Assembly (NCBI GenBank): GCA_022791455.1
Contig: JAAVZC010000006.1
Location: forward strand, 113,635-177,634
DNA from: Eggerthellaceae bacterium
GTDB lineage: Bacteria; Actinomycetota; Coriobacteriia; Coriobacteriales; Eggerthellaceae
Direction: 5' to 3'
DNA: 64,000 nt
Part shown: positions 15,831-25,221 of the stretch, piece by piece
Layout: the number at the start of each line of letters is the position of its first letter
Position numbering within the stretch: the first letter of the stretch is position 1
The notes under the pieces: model-generated
Database searches by the model: none
Told to the model about the DNA's origin: nothing
The model's input: the letters and a program-made list of their open reading frames with translations, nothing else
Program-made: the position numbers and the translations under genes

Positions 15831-17405
15831 ATGTTCGTAAAAATCTTACTGGTACTTATATTCGTCGGCGTAGCAGTTGGCGTGGGCATTTACTGCCGCC
15901 ACTACACCAAGACGGTGGACGGATTTGTGTTGGGCGGCCGCAAGGTGGGCCCGTGGATGAGCGCCTTCGCCTACGGCACCAGCTACTTCTCGGCCGTGGT
16001 GTTCGTGGGTTACGCCGGCCAGTTCGGCTTCAAGTACGGCCTGGCCGCCACCTGGGCCGGCATCGGCAACGCCATCTTGGGCAGCCTCTTGGCCTGGTGG
16101 GTGCTGGGACCGCGCACCCGCGAGATGACCCATCGCCTGAAGGCCGCCACCATGCCGGAGTTCTTCGGCAAGCGCTACAACTCGAAGGCGCTGCGCATTG
16201 CGGCGGCGGCCATCATCTTCGTGTTCCTCATCCCCTACACCGCCAGCGTCTACAACGGTCTGTCGCGCCTGTTCGGCATGGCCTTCAACCTGCCTTACGA
16301 CTGGTGCGTCATCGGCATGGCCGTGGTCACCTGCATCTACGTTGTGGTGGGCGGCTACATGGCCACCGTCATGAACGACTTCATCCAGGGCATCGTGATG
16401 CTGCTGGGCATCACCGCGGTTATTGTGGCGGTGCTGCTGAACAACGGTGGCTTCTCCGAGGCCGTCATCAGCCTGTCGCAAATCCCCGTTGAAGGCCAGG
16501 CCATGCAAGGCGCCTACATCAGCTTCTTCGGCCCCGACCTGTTCAACCTGCTGGGCGTGGTGGTCCTCACCAGCCTGGGCACCTGGGGACTGCCCCAGAT
16601 GGTGCAGAAGTTCTACGCCATCAAATCCAGCTCGGCGGTGAAACAGGGCGCCATCATCTCTACCGTGTTCGCCTTCATCGTGGCCGGCGGCTCCTACTTC
16701 CTGGGCGGCTTCGGCCGTTTGTACGAAGGCCAGATCGAGTATGCCGCCAACGGCACCCCCATCTACGACTCGGTCATCCCCACCATGCTCTCCACCCTGC
16801 CCGACCTGCTGATTGGCCTAGTCATCGTGCTGGTGCTGTCCGCCTCTATGTCCACCCTCAGCTCGCTGGTGCTCACCTCTTCTTCCACCCTCACTATCGA
16901 CCTCATCAAGGGCAACGTGGTGAAGGACATGTCCGAGAAGCAGCAGATTGTGAGCATGCGCGTGCTGCTGGTGGTGTTCGTAGCCATCTCGGCCATAATC
17001 GCGCTCGTGCAGTACCACTCCTCCATCGTGTTCATCGCCCAGCTGATGGGCTACTCGTGGGGCGCGCTGGCCGGCGCGTTTTTGGGCCCCTTCTTCTGGG
17101 GACTCTACTCCGGACGCATCTCGAAGGCGGCCGTGTGGTGCTCGTTCGCCATTGGCGTGGGCCTGACCGCCGTGAACATGTTCATGGGCTTCGCAGGCAC
17201 GCCGCTCATTGCCAGCCCCATCAACTGCGGCGCCCTGTGCATGATCCTGTCGCTGGTGGTGGTTCCGCTGGTCAGCCTGGTCACACCGTCGGTGCCGTTC
17301 GAGGTGAATCCGCCCACGCCGGAGGGCGCCATCGACCGCGAATTCGCCCGCGAACTGCACGGCGAGCCGCTGCCCGAAAGCCCGGCGGCCGCGCTGGACG
17401 CGTAG
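15831..17405 (+). CDS. Sodium:solute symporter family transporter (SSS)
   Basis: A 524-residue, about 13-helix transporter of the SSS family (PutP/PanF relatives). Family features include an N-terminal membrane helix, the GGRKVGPWMSAFAYGTSYFSA region at the start of the transporter core, R-TMPEFFGKRYNSKALR after helix 3, and a Ser-rich ASMSTLSSLVLTSSSTLTID stretch for Na+ coordination in helix 8. GGAAGAG precedes the ATG. The substrate (an amino acid or organic acid) cannot be named from the sequence. It lies after the small Cys-rich protein gene but beyond that gene's terminator, so it is separately transcribed. Confidence 0.9.
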   Translation: MFVKILLVLIFVGVAVGVGIYCRHYTKTVDGFVLGGRKVGPWMSAFAYGTSYFSAVVFVGYAGQFGFKYGLAATWAGIGNAILGSLLAWWVLGPRTREMTHRLKAATMPEFFGKRYNSKALRIAAAAIIFVFLIPYTASVYNGLSRLFGMAFNLPYDWCVIGMAVVTCIYVVVGGYMATVMNDFIQGIVMLLGITAVIVAVLLNNGGFSEAVISLSQIPVEGQAMQGAYISFFGPDLFNLLGVVVLTSLGTWGLPQMVQKFYAIKSSSAVKQGAIISTVFAFIVAGGSYFLGGFGRLYEGQIEYAANGTPIYDSVIPTMLSTLPDLLIGLVIVLVLSASMSTLSSLVLTSSSTLTIDLIKGNVVKDMSEKQQIVSMRVLLVVFVAISAIIALVQYHSSIVFIAQLMGYSWGALAGAFLGPFFWGLYSGRISKAAVWCSFAIGVGLTAVNMFMGFAGTPLIASPINCGALCMILSLVVVPLVSLVTPSVPFEVNPPTPEGAIDREFARELHGEPLPESPAAALDA

Positions 17406-17437
17406 CCTACCCCGCACATTCGCCCGTCCCGCACTTC

Positions 17438-17463
17438 AGGAGGCCCGATTGGGCCTCCTTTTT
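17438..17463 (+). terminator. Terminator of the SSS transporter gene
   Basis: Nine-base stem AGGAGGCCC/GGGCCTCCT with loop GATT and a T5 tail. Confidence 0.9.
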
Positions 17464-17586
17464 CGTCAGAACGGTGATTTTCCTGCTTATTGTTCGATAT
17501 ACTGGCTCATGCTTGCGTTTCACCTTCTCGCAAGCCGGCGGCTCCGAGGGATGCCGCGGCAATGTCCCATCGACTAAGGGGAAATT

Positions 17587-19242
17587 ATGGAAGGGTTTGA
17601 ACTGATCAGCTGTGGAATCTGGTCAATCGTGCCCCCGCTTCTCGCTCTTGGCCTAGCGCTCATCACCAAAGAGGTGTACTCGTCGCTGACCATTGGCGTG
17701 TTCGTGGGAATGGTCATCTACCAGTTCACCTTGAGCGGCGCCGGCGTCGATCAAATGGTGGCATCGTTTGCGATGGTGCCCCAGATGATGGCCGAGCAGA
17801 TAGCCGGGAACGGAGCGTTGTTGCTCTTCCTTGCCTTATTGGGGGCACTCACGGTGCTCATTGCCGCGTCCGGCGGCAGCCGCGCTTATGCGGAATGGGT
17901 GTCCCAGCACATTAAGAACGCGAAGATGGCCCAGCTGCTCACCGCGGTGCTCGGCATCATCATCTTTGTGGACGACTACTTCAACTGCCTCACCGTGGGC
18001 GCCGTCATGCGCCCCATCACGGACAAGTTCCGCGTGAGCCACGAGAAGCTGGCCTGGATTATCGACTCCACCGCTGCTCCCGTGTGCATCATCGCGCCGG
18101 TTTCTTCGTGGGCCGTCGCCGTGGGCGGTTACATGGGGGAAGATGGCTTCAACACCTTCGTCGCCTCCATCCCCTACAACTTCTACGCGCTGCTGACTAT
18201 CTTCTTCGTGTTCTTCATGCTCATCGTGGGCAAGGACTTCGGCCCCATGCGCGCCGCGCAGGCCAAGGCGGAAGGTCTGCCGGAGCCCGTGGCCGCGGAG
18301 GCGGAAGAGAGCCGCATTGCCGCGAAGGTGCTGAAGGCGGAAGAGGATCTGCACCCCCGCAACATGAACGCCATCGTCACCGAGCACGCCGACTACGAGC
18401 AGGCGGCCGAGGCCACTGTGGAAGAGTACAAGGGGCTGGAGGTTTCGCCGAAGGGACGCGTCATCGACCTCATCCTGCCCATCGTCATTCTTATCGTGTT
18501 CTCCATTCTGGGCATGTTGTACGTGGGCGGCTTCTTCCAAGGCGTCGACTTCGCCACTGCGGTGGGCGAGAACCCGGTCATGGGCCTGGACATTGGCGTG
18601 TGCGTGGGTCTGCTGTGCACCGCCATCATGTATCTTCCGCGCAAGCTCATGAACATCAACCGTTTCATGGACTCTGTTTCCGAAGGCGTGCGCTCGATGG
18701 TGGGCGCCATCATGATCCTGGTGCTGGCCTGGAGCCTGGGCGGCACCTGCCGCTACCTGCTGGGCACCGGCGAATTCGTTTCCAGCTTCCTGAACGGCCT
18801 GGGCGTGGGGCTTGAGCTGCTGCCGGCCATCATCTTCCTGGTGGCGGCGTTCATCGGCTTCGCCATGGGCACCTCTTGGGGCACCGTGGCGCTCATCCTG
18901 CCCATCGTGATTGGCGTATTCCCGGCCGACCAGGCCATTTTCCTGGTGGCCATTGGCGCTACGCTGGCGGGCGCGGTTTACGGCGATCACATCTCGCCCA
19001 TTTCCGACACCACCATCCTGTCGTCGGCAGGCGCCAAGTGCAACCATCTGGACCATGTGTCCACTCAGATTCCCTATGCCACGCTGGTCATGGTGATCTG
19101 CTTCGTGGGCTACCTGATTGCAGGCTTCACCGGCAACCCGTGGATCTCGCTGGGCCTGGGCGTGGTGCTGATTGTCGTGGCCGTGCTGGTGCTGACCCAA
19201 ATGAGCGCGAAGAAAGCGAAGGCTACAAAAGAAGCTGCCTAG
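17587..19242 (+). CDS. NhaC-family Na+/H+ antiporter
   Basis: A 551-residue inner-membrane protein of the NhaC group, with about 11-12 helices. Recognisable blocks are the N-terminal PPLLALGLALITKEVYSSL, the conserved FVDDYFNCLTVG loop, and near the end FAMGTSWGTVALILPI and GDHISPISDTTILSSAGA, which is typical of the ion-binding region. A charged cytoplasmic loop of about 90 residues (roughly 215-290) splits the two halves. Expected role is exchange of Na+ for H+ or of related organic ions. AAGGGGAAATT precedes the ATG. The gene is monocistronic and follows the SSS transporter terminator. Confidence 0.9.
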   Translation: MEGFELISCGIWSIVPPLLALGLALITKEVYSSLTIGVFVGMVIYQFTLSGAGVDQMVASFAMVPQMMAEQIAGNGALLLFLALLGALTVLIAASGGSRAYAEWVSQHIKNAKMAQLLTAVLGIIIFVDDYFNCLTVGAVMRPITDKFRVSHEKLAWIIDSTAAPVCIIAPVSSWAVAVGGYMGEDGFNTFVASIPYNFYALLTIFFVFFMLIVGKDFGPMRAAQAKAEGLPEPVAAEAEESRIAAKVLKAEEDLHPRNMNAIVTEHADYEQAAEATVEEYKGLEVSPKGRVIDLILPIVILIVFSILGMLYVGGFFQGVDFATAVGENPVMGLDIGVCVGLLCTAIMYLPRKLMNINRFMDSVSEGVRSMVGAIMILVLAWSLGGTCRYLLGTGEFVSSFLNGLGVGLELLPAIIFLVAAFIGFAMGTSWGTVALILPIVIGVFPADQAIFLVAIGATLAGAVYGDHISPISDTTILSSAGAKCNHLDHVSTQIPYATLVMVICFVGYLIAGFTGNPWISLGLGVVLIVVAVLVLTQMSAKKAKATKEAA

Positions 19243-19278
19243 CCCCCGCGCGCCAACCGCGCTACCGCAACCAACCAA

Positions 19279-19301
19279 GGGCGCCTACGGGCGCCCTTTT
19301 T
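19279..19301 (+). terminator. Terminator of the NhaC gene
   Basis: Stem GGGCGCC/GGCGCCC with loop TACG and T5 tail. Confidence 0.9.
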
Positions 19302-19310
19302 GCTGCCCGG

Positions 19311-19427
19311 AGATCCTTCGACTACGGGGCTTCGCCCCTCCGCTCAGGATGACAAAAAAAAGGGGGGCGGGGTCGCGTCCCCCCGCCCAGGACGACGGAA
19401 AGATCCTTCGCTTTGCTCAGGATGACG
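19311..19427. repeat. Two half copies of the palindromic repeat
   Basis: AGATCCTTCGAC...CGCTCAGGATGACA (19311-19354) and AGATCCTTCG...GCTCAGGATGACG (19401-19427) are right-hand halves of the CGTCATCCTGAG family in the same orientation. Together with two terminators they fill the 311-base gap between nhaC and the Rrf2 gene. Confidence 0.75.
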
Positions 19428-19465
19428 AATGAGCGGGGCGATAGGTTGGGAGGGCATAAAAACAA

Positions 19466-19489
19466 AAGGCCCAACTTTTGTTGGGCCTT
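19466..19489 (-). terminator. Terminator of the Rrf2 gene
   Basis: Ten-base stem AAGGCCCAAC/GTTGGGCCTT with loop AAAA, followed on the minus strand by TTGTTTTT. Confidence 0.88.
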
Positions 19490-19553
19490 GGTGGGTGAGC
19501 TTTGGCCTGGCTTCCCCCCGAAGCTGGGCCACGGCTCAGGATGGTTTACAAAC

Positions 19554-20039
19554 TTAGGCGCTCTTGGCTACCGGTTCTGAGAGGCGCTCGCCTTCGGCCA
19601 TCAGGCACTGGGCCAGGAACTCGCGCTTGTCTTCCCGATGCTTCGATGCCTCCAGCAGAATCCCCAGGTTGATGCTGTCCAGGTACGCGTCGTAGCTCTC
19701 CAGCACCAGCTCGTAGACCTCCTTGATGGTATCCACCATCTCGGAGCTGCCGCGATCGTCGCGACGGGTGCGGTTGCCGTCCACCCCGTCTTCCTCAAGG
19801 GCGTTGATGACGTCCAGCAGCGTGATCTCATGAGGATTGCGGGCCAGACTGTAGCCGCCGTTCTTCCCCGGGTGAGCCTTGATAATGGCCGCATTGCGCA
19901 ACAGCTGCGCCAGCTGAATGAGGTAGTCGCGGGGAATGGCCATCTCCTTGGAGATGTCCTTCGATGAATTAATGCCGGGATGCTGCGCCAAGTACAAAAC
20001 GGTGCGCAATCCATAATCTGTTGAAGCTTTAAGTTGCAC
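19554..20039 (-). CDS. Rrf2-family transcriptional regulator without Fe-S cysteines
   Basis: A 161-residue Rrf2 regulator: MQLKASTDYGLRTVLYLA start, winged helix with KDISKEMAIPRDYLIQLAQ recognition region and the family signature GKNGGYSLAR. The three clustered Cys of IscR/NsrR/RirA are absent; the only Cys is near residue 147. It therefore probably senses something other than through a [2Fe-2S] cluster, or acts without a cluster like CymR. The start is GTG, with AGGAGG five bases upstream. The final 60 residues form an acidic helical extension. Targets are unknown; it is monocistronic. Confidence 0.92.
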   Translation of the reverse strand: MQLKASTDYGLRTVLYLAQHPGINSSKDISKEMAIPRDYLIQLAQLLRNAAIIKAHPGKNGGYSLARNPHEITLLDVINALEEDGVDGNRTRRDDRGSSEMVDTIKEVYELVLESYDAYLDSINLGILLEASKHREDKREFLAQCLMAEGERLSEPVAKSA

Positions 20040-20045
20040 TGCAAC
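20033..20045. promoter_or_regulatory. Palindrome over the Rrf2 start codon
   Basis: GTTGCA-C-TGCAAC is a perfect palindrome spanning the GTG start and part of the ribosome site of the Rrf2 gene. It could be an autoregulatory site or chance. Confidence 0.35.
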
Positions 20046-20254
20046 CTCCTAACCGAGGCTACCGGCGCCGACGCCCGTGGCAAGCGAAGGAAGGTAGTGA
20101 TCGATCCTGATCGCGGGTCAATAAAACAAACGACGCCAATAAAAACCACGAGCGACAACCCAAAGCGCGTCAGGCCACAACCGTAAAAACCAGTTTCTGC
20201 AGCGATTCCATCAATTCAAATATACGCGATATCCAGTTATCGATGAGTCGCTCG

Positions 20255-20278
20255 ATGAGCGTATCTTAGCACGCTCAT
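20255..20278. other. Inverted repeat in a 329-base intergenic region
   Basis: ATGAGCG-N10-CGCTCAT, preceded by a second CGATGAG copy at about 20241, in the gap 20040-20368 upstream of the Rrf2 gene. It is a possible operator. Nothing else is recognisable in the gap, which has no credible ORF. Confidence 0.4.
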
Positions 20279-20368
20279 ACCCTAAACTTAGAGCAAACTC
20301 AAGCTATTTTCACAGATCACCGACAAATTGTTACTTTTTGGGTCACAATTTGCCTAGGAAATCGATCT

Positions 20369-21469
20369 TTATGGTATGCGAAACTCCAACTCCACCGGAT
20401 TGTGGTCGGAGTAGGCGAAATCCAGATCCACCGTCTGGCACCCCATCACCTCGATGTTGTCGGAATAGATGAACGTGTCCATTACCCAGCGGTCGTTGGT
20501 GCCGTCGTAGGGCCGCCCGGCATCGCGGCACGTAGCCGCATCGTCGAACTCTCCCGCATCGTACTTCGCCTTCGCCGCCACGGTGAAGCCCTCGGGCACG
20601 CTGGCGAAGTCAAACGGCTTCGCCCAGCTTTCCACCGCCTGCACCTTGTTCTGGTAAAGTTCACCAGACTCGCCAATCATGTCGTGGTTGAAATCGCCGC
20701 CGGCAATCACGTAGTTACCCGCCGCGCGCTCGGCCGCCATGTCGGCGAAGAGCATCTGCCGCTGCGCGTCCATGATGGATTCGTCGGCGCCGTAGGCGGA
20801 AAGATGCACGTTCATCAGCACCAGCTGGTGGCCATCGCTCACGGGAATGCGGCTGATGGAGTAGCAGCGGTCAAGGTCTAAGAACTTGCTGAAGCTGTCG
20901 GAAATAGGCAAGCTGCGGCGAATGGGATCCACCACCACGTACTTCGAGAACGTGGCAAGCCCCGCCTTGTTGGCACCGTGGGGCGCGTAAAGCGGCCAGG
21001 CCAAAAACGCGGAATCGTAGTTCTGGGCGAACACCGTCACGTCGTTCGGGTAAATCTGGCGAAGCAGCTCGTACTGATTAATATGATGGCTACGGGTGCC
21101 GTCCACATCCACTTCCTGGAACAGCACGAAACTGGGGTTCAGCTGGGCCAGCGCCTGCCCCTCCCCTTCGATGTCCGCCGTCACCACTTCCGGCGATGCC
21201 GCCACCGAGCCGCTGCCGCCGTCCATGAAGAAGTCGAAGTCCTGGTTGTAGGCGCCGAAGCCCAAATTGGCGGTGATCACCTTGAATGTCTCGCTGGAGC
21301 CGGCCTCAATCTGGGCCGCCGGCACGCTGCCGTTGGAGGGACCGTCCACCTCAAGCGGCAGGTTGTCGTCCAGGCGGTAGTAAGTCGCCATCACGTAGAC
21401 CACGTACAGCGCCACCACCAGCACAACGGCCAACAGCAGCCCCAAAACCACCCGCAACGCCTTCTTCAT
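20369..21469 (-). CDS. Membrane-anchored endonuclease/exonuclease/phosphatase-family hydrolase
   Basis: A 366-residue protein with an N-terminal membrane anchor (about 5-29) and an exported EEP-fold domain. Family motifs are TANLGFGAYNQDFDFFMDGG, the metal-binding Glu in LFQEVDVD, LMNVHLSAY, the Asn/Asp pair in GGDFNHDM and the closing SDHNPVEL with the catalytic Asp-His. It should be an Mg2+-dependent phosphodiesterase or phosphatase acting outside the membrane; substrates in this family range from nucleic acids to sphingomyelin and phosphoinositides. GAAGGGAGC precedes the ATG. It is monocistronic. Confidence 0.9.
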   Translation of the reverse strand: MKKALRVVLGLLLAVVLVVALYVVYVMATYYRLDDNLPLEVDGPSNGSVPAAQIEAGSSETFKVITANLGFGAYNQDFDFFMDGGSGSVAASPEVVTADIEGEGQALAQLNPSFVLFQEVDVDGTRSHHINQYELLRQIYPNDVTVFAQNYDSAFLAWPLYAPHGANKAGLATFSKYVVVDPIRRSLPISDSFSKFLDLDRCYSISRIPVSDGHQLVLMNVHLSAYGADESIMDAQRQMLFADMAAERAAGNYVIAGGDFNHDMIGESGELYQNKVQAVESWAKPFDFASVPEGFTVAAKAKYDAGEFDDAATCRDAGRPYDGTNDRWVMDTFIYSDNIEVMGCQTVDLDFAYSDHNPVELEFRIP

Positions 21470-21585
21470 AGCGCTCCCTTCGTCGTTTCAGCCATGGTAA
21501 CACCGTCACCCCCTTCCCCCTGCGATACAATGGCGAACTGTGAAAATGCGCGCGAAACGCACCCCGCAAGCCCGAAGGAGTTCCC

Positions 21586-22821
21586 ATGCAAATGACGCCC
21601 GAGCAATTGGCGATGATCCAAGGCGAGTTCAAAACGCTGAAAGCCCGCTCCCCCTTCTACGCGAAGAAGTTCGAAGGGATCGACCTGGCCGACGTTAAGA
21701 CCCAGGCCGACTTCGAGAAGCTGCCCTTCTCCGAGAAGAACGACCTGCGGGAGGCCTACCCGCTGGGGCTGCAGGCGGTGCCGGACGAAGAGGTTGTTCG
21801 CATCCACAGCTCATCAGGCACCACGGGCACGCCGGTCATCATCCCCTACACCCAGCAGGACGTGATCGACTGGGCCACACAGTTCGCCCGCTGCTACGAG
21901 ATGGCCGGCATCACGCCACTCGACCGCGTGCAGATCACCCCCGGCTACGGCCTGTGGACCGCCGGCATCGGCTTCCAGCTGGGGTGCGAGCGGCTGGGCG
22001 CCATGGCCATCCCCATGGGCCCGGGCAACACCGACAAGCAGCTGCAGATGATGCAGGACCTGAAGTCCACCGTCATCTGCGCCACCAGCTCCTACGCGCT
22101 GCTGCTGGCAGAAGAAATTAACAAGCGCGACCTCAAAGACAAGATTCACCTGAAGAAGGGCGTCATCGGCTCCGAGCGCTGGGGCGAGAAGATGCGCAAC
22201 CGCATCCAAGACGAAATGGGCATCCAGATTTACGACATCTACGGCCTGACGGAAATCTACGGCCCCGGCATCGGCATCAGCTGCGACGCCCACGCCGGCA
22301 TGCACATCTGGGACGACTACATTTATATGGAGATCATCGATCCGCAAACTGGCGAAGTGCTGCCGGACGGCGAGGTGGGCGAACTGGTGCTGACTACACT
22401 GCGCAAGCAGGGCGCGCCGCTCATTCGCTACCGCACCCACGACCTGACCCGTATCATCCCCGGCACCTGCCCCTGCGGCAGCCGCTTCCCGCGCATCGAC
22501 ACGCTAGTAGGCCGCACCGACGACATGATCAAGGTGAAGGGCTGCAACATGTTCCCGGCGCAGATTGAAGAAGTCATCAAGATGACCGACGGCGCCAGCT
22601 CGGAATATCAGGTGATGATCGAGACCATCTCGGGCCACGACATTCTGACGGTGCTGTTCGAGACGGAGCTGGAAGGCGAGGCGAAGGAGCGCTGCGAGCA
22701 GGAGCTGGCCCTTATCTTCAAGGCGAAGCTGGGCTGCACGCCGGAAGCGAAGGGCGTGCCCATGGGCGAGCTGCCCCGCTCCGAGAAGAAGACCCGCCGC
22801 ATCTTCGACAGCCGCTACTAA
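21586..22821 (+). CDS. Phenylacetate-CoA ligase-like AMP-forming enzyme
   Basis: A 411-residue member of the PaaK branch of adenylate-forming enzymes. It has the P-loop-like HSSSGTTGTPVIIPYT near residue 80, YGLTEIYGPGIG in the middle, VGRTDDMIKVKGCNMFPAQIEEV near residue 305-327 and a C-terminal AMP-binding_C domain with the ERSEKKTRR-like Lys region (RSEKKTRRIFD). It should activate an aryl or acyl acid to the CoA thioester. True phenylacetate specificity cannot be claimed: no other paa genes are nearby, and in anaerobes of this group such ligases often act beside indolepyruvate oxidoreductase, which is also encoded in this window. AAGGAG precedes the ATG. Confidence 0.9.
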   Translation: MQMTPEQLAMIQGEFKTLKARSPFYAKKFEGIDLADVKTQADFEKLPFSEKNDLREAYPLGLQAVPDEEVVRIHSSSGTTGTPVIIPYTQQDVIDWATQFARCYEMAGITPLDRVQITPGYGLWTAGIGFQLGCERLGAMAIPMGPGNTDKQLQMMQDLKSTVICATSSYALLLAEEINKRDLKDKIHLKKGVIGSERWGEKMRNRIQDEMGIQIYDIYGLTEIYGPGIGISCDAHAGMHIWDDYIYMEIIDPQTGEVLPDGEVGELVLTTLRKQGAPLIRYRTHDLTRIIPGTCPCGSRFPRIDTLVGRTDDMIKVKGCNMFPAQIEEVIKMTDGASSEYQVMIETISGHDILTVLFETELEGEAKERCEQELALIFKAKLGCTPEAKGVPMGELPRSEKKTRRIFDSRY

Positions 22822-22839
22822 CACCGAAAGGCCGCGCGC

Positions 22840-24363
22840 GTGCTTACCGACTCTCAACTTTACCGCCTGCAAGACGTGCTGGGCTGCCTGGCCTGCTACG
22901 CCAACGATCTGTTCGGCGTAGTGGAGCCGGAGCAGTTCATGAACCTCATGGAATCCAACGACCCCGCGCAAGTGGACGTGATTCACGAGGTGCTGCAGAC
23001 GCTGTGGGGGCACGTAGACATCATCGACACCTTCGTGGAGAAGAACCCCTACGACCTGAACAACGCCGATCTGCGAATGGCGCTCTCGTGGAAGGACGCG
23101 CTGCATTCTATGGGCGTGTACGCCGGCACCGAGAACGGCCAGGAACTGTACCTGATTGAGGGGCGGCTGGTGGCGCTGGAACAGGCGGAGCTGCACGAAA
23201 GCGGCCCCTGCCTGGTGGACATAACCATTCTGCCCTTCGAGAATATGCTGGTGGAGGATTACACCAGCATGGCCATGGACCTGGACTTCGCCCACGCCAA
23301 CTTCCCGCTGCGACGCGACATTGCGGTGGCGCGGTCGAAAGGGATCATCGCCACACCGGAGCAGTTCATCCCCTTCGCCCGCGAAATCAACCAGCGGCGC
23401 CACGAGGCGGAAATGGACCGGCTGATGGCCGATCTGGACCGCGAATCGCGCCTGCACGCCGGCGAGGACATTTCGCCGGAGGGCTTCCACCGCGGGCAGC
23501 TGTCCGGGCTCTCGCGCGAGGAGCGGGACGCCGCCATCATGGCCGCGCTACCCGAAGACACCCGCGAAGAGGTGGAGCAGCAACTGGCGGAAATTGAGGC
23601 GGCGGCTGCCGATCCGCGGCTGCGCATTCTGCGAACGCTTGAGGAATGCACCTTCGCCTACGGCCTCATCACCATCGAGGACGCCTACCACGAGCTGGAG
23701 CTGCTGGGGCTGGAAGGGCTGGACGACCAGCGGCTGGACAGCCTGATTGAAGAGGCCATCGATGCACGGGAGCTGGATGCGAGACTGTGGCCGCACAACC
23801 GCAAGGTGTACCTGGCGAACCCTTCGCTCTACCCTGAGGCGGCGCTCCCGGCCCACGAAGAGGCGCAGCTGCAAGAGGAGCGCCTGTACCTGCTGGAGTG
23901 CCAAGAGGCCATTCCGCGCAAGCACCTGTACGAGTTCTCGAAAGACGGCCGCGTTGGCGAGACACTGTTCACCAGCCAGGCGGCGGACGACCTGGTCACC
24001 TATCTGAACGAGCGCATCCCCGACAATCAGGAAGATTTGTTTTTCGCGAACTCGGTGCTGGACGAGATGATCTTCTCGGTGGTGGAAGGCAATGCCGACA
24101 CGATTGATCTGATGGCCCTGGCCGAAGAGTTGGGGCTGGCCGGGTGCGACACCGATGCGCAGCGGCTGATGGGACGGCTGACGGTGCTGCGCGGCTCGCT
24201 GCCGCTGTGGGAGCTGAACGGCTGGTCGTTCATCGAAAGCATGGAGATGCAAACGGGCCGGAAGATGTTCTTCGACGACCGTGGCGTACCCCTGAAAGTA
24301 GGCCGCAACGACCCTTGTCCCTGCGGCAGCGGCAAGCCCTACAAAGACTGCCACGGTAAATAA
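22840..24363 (+). CDS. SEC-C zinc-binding domain protein
   Basis: A 507-residue cytoplasmic protein, largely helical and acidic, with a C-terminal SEC-C motif (GRNDPCPCGSGKPYKDCHG) that binds Zn2+ through C-x-C...C-H. In SecA this motif contacts SecB and the ribosome; in stand-alone proteins its role is unknown. The remaining 485 residues match no domain I recognise. The start is GTG at 22840, with GAAAGG about nine bases upstream and only 18 bases after the PaaK-like stop, so it is co-transcribed. Confidence 0.8.
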   Translation: MLTDSQLYRLQDVLGCLACYANDLFGVVEPEQFMNLMESNDPAQVDVIHEVLQTLWGHVDIIDTFVEKNPYDLNNADLRMALSWKDALHSMGVYAGTENGQELYLIEGRLVALEQAELHESGPCLVDITILPFENMLVEDYTSMAMDLDFAHANFPLRRDIAVARSKGIIATPEQFIPFAREINQRRHEAEMDRLMADLDRESRLHAGEDISPEGFHRGQLSGLSREERDAAIMAALPEDTREEVEQQLAEIEAAAADPRLRILRTLEECTFAYGLITIEDAYHELELLGLEGLDDQRLDSLIEEAIDARELDARLWPHNRKVYLANPSLYPEAALPAHEEAQLQEERLYLLECQEAIPRKHLYEFSKDGRVGETLFTSQAADDLVTYLNERIPDNQEDLFFANSVLDEMIFSVVEGNADTIDLMALAEELGLAGCDTDAQRLMGRLTVLRGSLPLWELNGWSFIESMEMQTGRKMFFDDRGVPLKVGRNDPCPCGSGKPYKDCHGK

Positions 24364-24369
24364 AACGAA

Positions 24370-24392
24370 GGCCCCTCTGGAGGAGAGGGGCC
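24370..24392. terminator. Hairpin between convergent genes
   Basis: GGCCCCTC/GAGGGGCC stem just after the SEC-C gene stop. There is no T tract on the plus strand, so it is a weak terminator candidate. Confidence 0.45.
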
Positions 24393-24457
24393 AACGGGGG
24401 GGAGCCGATGTGGGGAAGCGAACCCAGTCGCGCTTCCCCACGCGAAGGGGGATTAAT

Positions 24458-25174
24458 TTACGCAGCCTCCAAGGCTTCGGCCTCTTGGAAGGTCAGCCAG
24501 CCCTCGGGCATATTGGCGGCAGCGCCGTCATGACACTTGGTGCAATACATCACCGACTGGCGATGAGCCTTGTGGCAGGTGCCGCAATCGGGAGTGCCGT
24601 GCTTCGTGCTGTGGGGATTGAACGCCAGGTCGGCGGTCGAAGCCTCCAGCTCTTCACGCGTCATATCATGGCAGCCAGAGCGCAGGCAGAATTCCTCGTT
24701 CGCAATCCCGCGCGCTTCGGTCAAGTCGGCCAAGTTGCGCTCCATCATTACGCCCTTGTAGGAAGCCGTGTCGTAAACCTCGTAATTGCCCGAGACCCAC
24801 GAGATGCCTTCGGACACCTGCTCACCCAGCGTGGGCACGTGGCAGTCCATGCAATCCGCGTCTTCCACCCGGTGAGTTGCAGCCATCATGGCGCTCGCAT
24901 CGGGAATGGCATTGCCCCACTTGTCCACAGCCGGTTGACCCGGCTCTGCCTCGTACGTGGGCAGATAGGGATCCATCGGCGTATGGCAAATGGCGCTGCA
25001 GAAGCTGGGCTGTTCGTGCCAGACGAAAAGCCCAATAGCCGCTACAACCACGACTGCAGCCACAACCCCCAAAGTGATGGGGCCTTTACGCCCCATGCGC
25101 TTACGGGACGGCTTAGCCTCGGCCTTCTCCTGCGGAGCCTCCTGGGGGGCTTCGGTCTTGTTATCTTCGCTCAT
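24458..25174 (-). CDS. Membrane-anchored multihaem cytochrome c (NapC/NrfH-like)
   Basis: A 238-residue c-type cytochrome with a basic cytoplasmic head, one membrane helix (about 31-52), and an exported domain with five haem motifs: CSAICH (CX3CH), CMDCH, CLRSGCH (CX4CH), CGTCH and CTKCH. Topology fits the NapC/NirT/NrfH quinol dehydrogenases that pass electrons from menaquinol to periplasmic reductases. The CX3CH first motif is unusual. The start at 25174 is preferred because AGAGG lies nine bases upstream; an ATG six bases earlier is too close to it. It is third in an operon after two sulfite-oxidase-fold genes and should be their electron donor or acceptor. Confidence 0.9.
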   Translation of the reverse strand: MSEDNKTEAPQEAPQEKAEAKPSRKRMGRKGPITLGVVAAVVVVAAIGLFVWHEQPSFCSAICHTPMDPYLPTYEAEPGQPAVDKWGNAIPDASAMMAATHRVEDADCMDCHVPTLGEQVSEGISWVSGNYEVYDTASYKGVMMERNLADLTEARGIANEEFCLRSGCHDMTREELEASTADLAFNPHSTKHGTPDCGTCHKAHRQSVMYCTKCHDGAAANMPEGWLTFQEAEALEAA

Positions 25175-25221
25175 GCTCATTCACCTCTCTTCCATTCAAA
25201 TCGTGAACGCATCGGGCGGGG